From assembly GCA_900551715.1 (NCBI GenBank), contig URXG01000077.1, positions 1 to 9,661 of the forward strand: DNA of 9,661 nt, in the 5' to 3' direction. Below the pieces are notes generated by a model. The model saw only the letters and a list, made by a program, of their open reading frames with translations, made no database searches and had not been told where the DNA came from. Source of the DNA: an uncultured Blautia sp. GTDB taxonomy: Bacteria; Bacillota; Clostridia; Lachnospirales; Lachnospiraceae. The position numbers and the translations under genes were made by a program. Position 1 is the stretch's first letter; every line of letters starts with the position of its first letter. Shown piece by piece: positions 6,793 through 9,661 of this stretch.

Positions 6793-8985
6793 TTACTCAG
6801 TCACTTTCACAAAATGATACAATTTACTCTTAAAGTCTCCCCAGAATCCTTTTACAAGGAAACCACACTTCATCAACATCTCGCCTGTATATTTCTCTTC
6901 TGTTCCTTCCAGTACATAAACAGCTTCCGGATCAAATCCCTGCAGGAAGATTCTTCTGCTGTGGGCATTGGGTGTGCTGAACACATGCACATAAGTTACC
7001 AGAACTTCCCTCTTATCCTTGGCCGCTATTGCCCAGCAGTCATACAGATGATTCTCTCTGTAGGAAGCAATTCTGTAGTAGTCCCCCTCACGCACCAGTT
7101 CATGATATTTGTGGTACATCTTTGTCTGCTCCGGGATCATCTTTCTGTCTTCTTCCGGAATCTTTGTCACATCCAGTTCGTATCCAAAGGTACCTGCCAG
7201 CGCCACATGTCCTCTTGTCTCGAAGGGCGTCACCCTGCCAACTGTATGGTTCGGGCAGTCACTGACATGAGCACCCATAGTAGACAGCGGATAAATCATG
7301 GAAGTTCCTTCCTGAATCATCAGACGCTCGATGGCATCTGTGTCATCGGAACACCAAATCTGTGGACTATAGTATAACATACCCGGGTCGAAACGTGCAC
7401 CACCTCCGGAGCAATTTTCCAGAAGGAGATCAGGAAATTCTGTAACCAGTCTCTCCTGCAGTGCATAAACCCCCAGAACATAACGATGGAAAAGTTCCTG
7501 CTGCTCTTCCGCTCCCAGATAAGTGCTTCCCAGATCACTTAACTGACGGTTCATATCCCATTTCACATAAACAATATTTGCACTTCTTAAGATAGAAGCC
7601 ACGCTTTCATATACATAATCCAGCACTTCCGGCCTGGAAAGATCAAGGACGTACTGCTGTCTGCTCTGTGTTGCTTCTCTTCCAGGAATCTGGATTGCCC
7701 ATTCCGGATGCGCCCTGTAAAGATCAGAGTTGGGAGAAATCATCTCCGGCTCAAACCAGATACCAAACTCAAGGCCGATCTTGTTTACTTCATCTACCAG
7801 ATATTTCAGTCCGCCTATGATCTTGTCTGTGTTAACTTTCCAGTCACCAAGCGAACAGTTATCGCTGTTTCTCACGCCAAACCAGCCGTCATCCATAACC
7901 AGCATCTCAATACCGCAGGACTTCGCTTCTCTTGCGATATCTAACAGCTTATCAGTGTTAAAATCAAAGTAAGTAGCTTCCCAGTTATTGATCAGGATTG
8001 GTCTCTTCTTATGAAGATATTTACTTCTGATCATGTGGTTTCTGTAGAAATCATGATAGCTTCTGGTCATTTCTCCCAGACCTTCATGAGAATAAGTCAT
8101 AACAACTTCCGGTGCCTGGAACTCTTCTCCTGCTTTCAGGATCCAGCCAAATTCTTCTTTGTTGATACCCATAACTGTACGTACAGAATCAAACTGGTTT
8201 AACTCTGCCTGTCCGATAAAGTTCCCGGAATATACGAAATGCATTCCGTAAACTTTGCCCTGCTGCTGAGTGGTTCCCGGTGTTACCAGAGCCACAAAGG
8301 GATGCTCCTGATGACTGGATTCTCCTTTTGTAGAGGATACCATCTGTTTTCCATAACGGAGCGGTCCCTGCTGAATGTGACGCTCTCTTGCCCAGGAACC
8401 ATGAAGTGTCAACATCTCAAAGTTCTCGTTGTCCATATCCAGACATGCACTGTAGATTTTCTCAATTTTAAGCTTCTGATCACCCTTATTAATTAATTTC
8501 ACACTTCTGGTGATCACGTTCTCTTTTTCAAATACAGAATAGCTTAACACTACCTGCAATCTCAGGATCTCGTCTTCGCAGAGGATATCCAGAGTCTGTA
8601 CTTCTTCCTCTGTACCGAAGGATGCAGGAAGTCCTTTCAGTGCTTTTTTTCCATTATAGATTTCGTGGGAAACATAGTGTATCTCGCATCCCATCTGTCC
8701 TGCTTCCTTACGCACATTCAGGCAGCTTTCACGGTAATCTCCGATTCCTCCTGTGGGATATTCCATTGGAAAGCTGTCCAGGAAGGAAGATTTCTCTCTC
8801 TTGTTTACAGATGGTGTGTACGGCGGCTCCTCCATGCGCAGCATGTAATTCTCTGCTGCTTTATATAACCGGTCTCCGTAATAAATATGTCCCAGATATC
8901 CTTCCGGAGTTAATCCCATTAAGTAAGTACTTTTTTTCGTATCCAGACGGAAGATTTTCTTGTCTTCATTAAACTGAACAGCCAT
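6793..8985 (-). CDS. GH36 alpha-galactosidase
   Basis: Hydrolyses terminal alpha-1,6-linked galactose, from galactosylated manno-oligosaccharides in this setting and probably also from raffinose-type sugars. The 730 residues match the tetrameric bacterial GH36 group, and there is no signal peptide, so it should act in the cytosol on imported substrate. An N-terminal beta-sandwich (about 1-320) precedes the catalytic barrel, which shows NNWEATYFDF (333-342), MDDGWFG (364-370), nucleophile D477 in YVKWDMNR, LENCSGGGARFD (522-533) and acid/base D547 in CSDDTDAIERL. These positions lie within one residue of the Geobacillus AgaA numbering known to me. A C-terminal beta domain ends the protein. The ATG at 8985-8983 follows AAAGGAG at 5 nt (minus strand of 8991-8997). 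It leads the operon with lacI behind the promoter at 9066-9094. Preference for galactomannan fragments over raffinose sugars is inferred from neighbours. Confidence 0.95.
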   Translation of the reverse strand: MAVQFNEDKKIFRLDTKKSTYLMGLTPEGYLGHIYYGDRLYKAAENYMLRMEEPPYTPSVNKREKSSFLDSFPMEYPTGGIGDYRESCLNVRKEAGQMGCEIHYVSHEIYNGKKALKGLPASFGTEEEVQTLDILCEDEILRLQVVLSYSVFEKENVITRSVKLINKGDQKLKIEKIYSACLDMDNENFEMLTLHGSWARERHIQQGPLRYGKQMVSSTKGESSHQEHPFVALVTPGTTQQQGKVYGMHFVYSGNFIGQAELNQFDSVRTVMGINKEEFGWILKAGEEFQAPEVVMTYSHEGLGEMTRSYHDFYRNHMIRSKYLHKKRPILINNWEATYFDFNTDKLLDIAREAKSCGIEMLVMDDGWFGVRNSDNCSLGDWKVNTDKIIGGLKYLVDEVNKIGLEFGIWFEPEMISPNSDLYRAHPEWAIQIPGREATQSRQQYVLDLSRPEVLDYVYESVASILRSANIVYVKWDMNRQLSDLGSTYLGAEEQQELFHRYVLGVYALQERLVTEFPDLLLENCSGGGARFDPGMLYYSPQIWCSDDTDAIERLMIQEGTSMIYPLSTMGAHVSDCPNHTVGRVTPFETRGHVALAGTFGYELDVTKIPEEDRKMIPEQTKMYHKYHELVREGDYYRIASYRENHLYDCWAIAAKDKREVLVTYVHVFSTPNAHSRRIFLQGFDPEAVYVLEGTEEKYTGEMLMKCGFLVKGFWGDFKSKLYHFVKVTE

Positions 8986-9038
8986 TTCTGCTCCTTTCTG
9001 TCATGCACCTGCTGTACGTATCATCTCCACAATACTTC

Positions 9039-9048
9039 CCTGTACAGG
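9039..9048. promoter_or_regulatory. Perfect palindrome in the alpha-galactosidase leader
   Basis: CCTGTACAGG is a perfect 10-bp palindrome roughly 10-20 nt downstream of the expected transcription start of the alpha-galactosidase operon. That is the classic position for a LacI-type operator acting as a roadblock, although its centre is TA and not the CG common in this family. No second copy was found in the window. Confidence 0.3.
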
Positions 9049-9065
9049 TTCTTGTCTTTAGTGTT

Positions 9066-9094
9066 AGTATACTTAATAATTAATTCACAGTCAA
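9066..9094 (-). promoter_or_regulatory. Promoter of the alpha-galactosidase-lacI operon
   Basis: On the minus strand, TTGACT (9089-9094) and TATACT (9066-9071) are separated by the ideal 17 bp, each matching 5 of 6 consensus bases. This is the best promoter in the window. Transcription would start near 9059, giving a leader of about 75 nt before the ATG at 8985. The -35 box touches the 18-bp dyad at 9093-9110. Confidence 0.75.
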
Positions 9095-9110
9095 CTTAAT
9101 GAGTTAAGTT
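9093..9110. promoter_or_regulatory. 18-bp dyad, candidate operator at the alpha-galactosidase promoter
   Basis: AACTTAATGAGTTAAGTT has perfect 7-bp arms (AACTTAA/TTAAGTT) around a 4-bp centre and overlaps the edge of the -35 box. The same half-site recurs upstream of the epimerase at 5539-5545, inside its promoter, and at 5597-5603. Binding by the LacI-family protein encoded in this operon is a reasonable guess, but the centre lacks the CG typical of LacI operators, and another regulator is possible. Confidence 0.45.
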
Positions 9111-9161
9111 CTACAAACTGACCAAAAACGGCGCGAAAAAACTGACAGATAGAACAAAATA

Positions 9162-9210
9162 AAAAACTTCTTTTCGAAAACTCATGATTGATTTTCAAAA
9201 AGAAGTTTTT
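9162..9210 (-). terminator. Intrinsic terminator after the metallophosphoesterase gene
   Basis: Two 19-nt arms (9162-9180 and 9192-9210) pair with a single mismatch around an 11-nt loop. On the minus strand the stem runs into TTTTTT, giving a terminator about 15 bp after the stop codon at 9225. The A/T symmetry of the arms would allow function in both directions. Confidence 0.8.
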
Positions 9211-9224
9211 CTCTGATATTTATA

Positions 9225-9661
9225 CTACTTTTTCGGAATCATGGTAACCTTTTCCCACTGATAGATTCCATCATCGACTGTCATTACTGCCATGGTAATC
9301 TCCTGGTCGAAGCGTCTGGGGCCGCAGCTTCCCGGGTTTAGCCATAGACGGTTGTCTATCATTTTTTCGAAGTATTTATGGGTGTGTCCGAAGATGACTA
9401 CCTGTGTGTCTTTTAAATCCCAGTCTACGTCTTTTTTATTGTGGGTCATGAAGAATTTTACTCCTTCTATTGTGAAGTGTAAGGTTTTCGCAATTCCTTC
9501 TGCCCAGTCTTTATCGTTATTTCCGCGGACTACATAGATGGAACCCATCATACGAAGCGTATCCAGGATTTCCGGTTTGTTTACGTCACCTGCGTGGATA
9601 ATACAATCGCAACCCTTTAAAATTTCCAGTATTTCCGGTCTGAGCAGGCCATGGGTATCTG
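9225..9661 (-). CDS. YfcE/MJ0936-type metallophosphoesterase (5' end outside window)
   Basis: A small calcineurin-like phosphodiesterase of the YfcE/MJ0936 family, with two divalent metals in a cytosolic active site; the natural substrate of most members is unknown. The 144 codons visible continue in frame up to the window edge, so the true gene extends beyond 9661, and the internal ATG at 9551 is not the start. Metal-binding motifs appear in order: DTHG at the edge (probably SDTHG), HAGDV (about visible residues 22-26), GNND (about 46-49) and GHTH (about 91-94). Compared with family members of about 155-185 residues, only a few N-terminal residues seem missing. It ends just before the terminator at 9162-9210, and so is not part of the mannan transcription units. 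Confidence 0.9.
   Translation of the reverse strand, partial: DTHGLLRPEILEILKGCDCIIHAGDVNKPEILDTLRMMGSIYVVRGNNDKDWAEGIAKTLHFTIEGVKFFMTHNKKDVDWDLKDTQVVIFGHTHKYFEKMIDNRLWLNPGSCGPRRFDQEITMAVMTVDDGIYQWEKVTMIPKK

Noticed and set aside
6184..7377. A 397-codon open frame on the plus strand
   Set aside because: It lies wholly antisense to the alpha-galactosidase and lacI genes, which have full motif support. Its translation shows no recognisable domain, and it would need to span the junction between two well-defined genes.
9121..9140. Possible catabolite-response (cre) element around AAAAACGGCGCG
   Set aside because: It does not fit the cre consensus closely enough on either strand, and no other good cre match was found by eye near the promoters.
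9225..9551. Metallophosphoesterase as a complete 108-residue protein
   Set aside because: The frame continues without a stop to the window edge, and the upstream part carries the essential DTHG and GDV metal motifs, so the gene is merely cut by the window and not truncated.

Overview
The window reads as part of a low-GC Gram-positive gut bacterium, most likely a Lachnospiraceae-type Clostridium relative. The reasons are strong AGGAGG-type ribosome binding sites, short AT-rich promoters, intrinsic terminators, and proteins that resemble Firmicutes mannan-utilisation enzymes. This placement is inferred from protein character alone. No rRNA, tRNA, CRISPR array or insertion sequence is visible. 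Every gene I accept lies on the minus strand, so the order of transcription is from high to low coordinates.

Layout in transcription order. (1) The 3' part of a YfcE/MJ0936-type metallophosphoesterase (9225-9661) ends at a strong hairpin terminator (9162-9210). (2) A well-formed promoter (9066-9094), overlapped by an 18-bp dyad, drives a GH36 alpha-galactosidase (6793-8985) and, 27 bp later, a LacI-family regulator (5752-6765). A terminator at 5632-5674 follows. (3) A second promoter (5525-5552) drives a cellobiose/mannobiose 2-epimerase (4244-5422). This overlaps by 11 bp a 950-residue gene (1402-4254) that joins a complete GH130 mannosyl-glucose phosphorylase to a complete phosphohexomutase. 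After a 119-bp structured gap with a possible internal promoter comes mannose-6-phosphate isomerase manA (341-1282), ended by a near-ideal terminator (251-301). (4) The first 26 codons of an unidentified membrane-anchored protein (1-80) begin a separate transcription unit.

Together the genes spell out intracellular use of galactosylated beta-manno-oligosaccharides. GH36 removes alpha-galactose; the epimerase converts Man-beta-1,4-Man to Man-beta-1,4-Glc; the GH130 module phosphorolyses this to mannose-1-phosphate plus glucose; the mutase module converts mannose-1-phosphate to mannose-6-phosphate; and ManA yields fructose-6-phosphate for glycolysis. All catalytic motifs that I could check are present.

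The most notable object is the phosphorylase-mutase fusion. Two consecutive pathway steps sit on one chain with essentially no linker and no internal ribosome binding site. Secondary points are the structured leader before manA, an AACTTAA/TTAAGTT word shared by the two operon promoters, and long hairpin terminators at both ends of the locus. No transporter or endo-mannanase is present, so oligosaccharides must be imported and, if made by this cell, generated by proteins encoded elsewhere.
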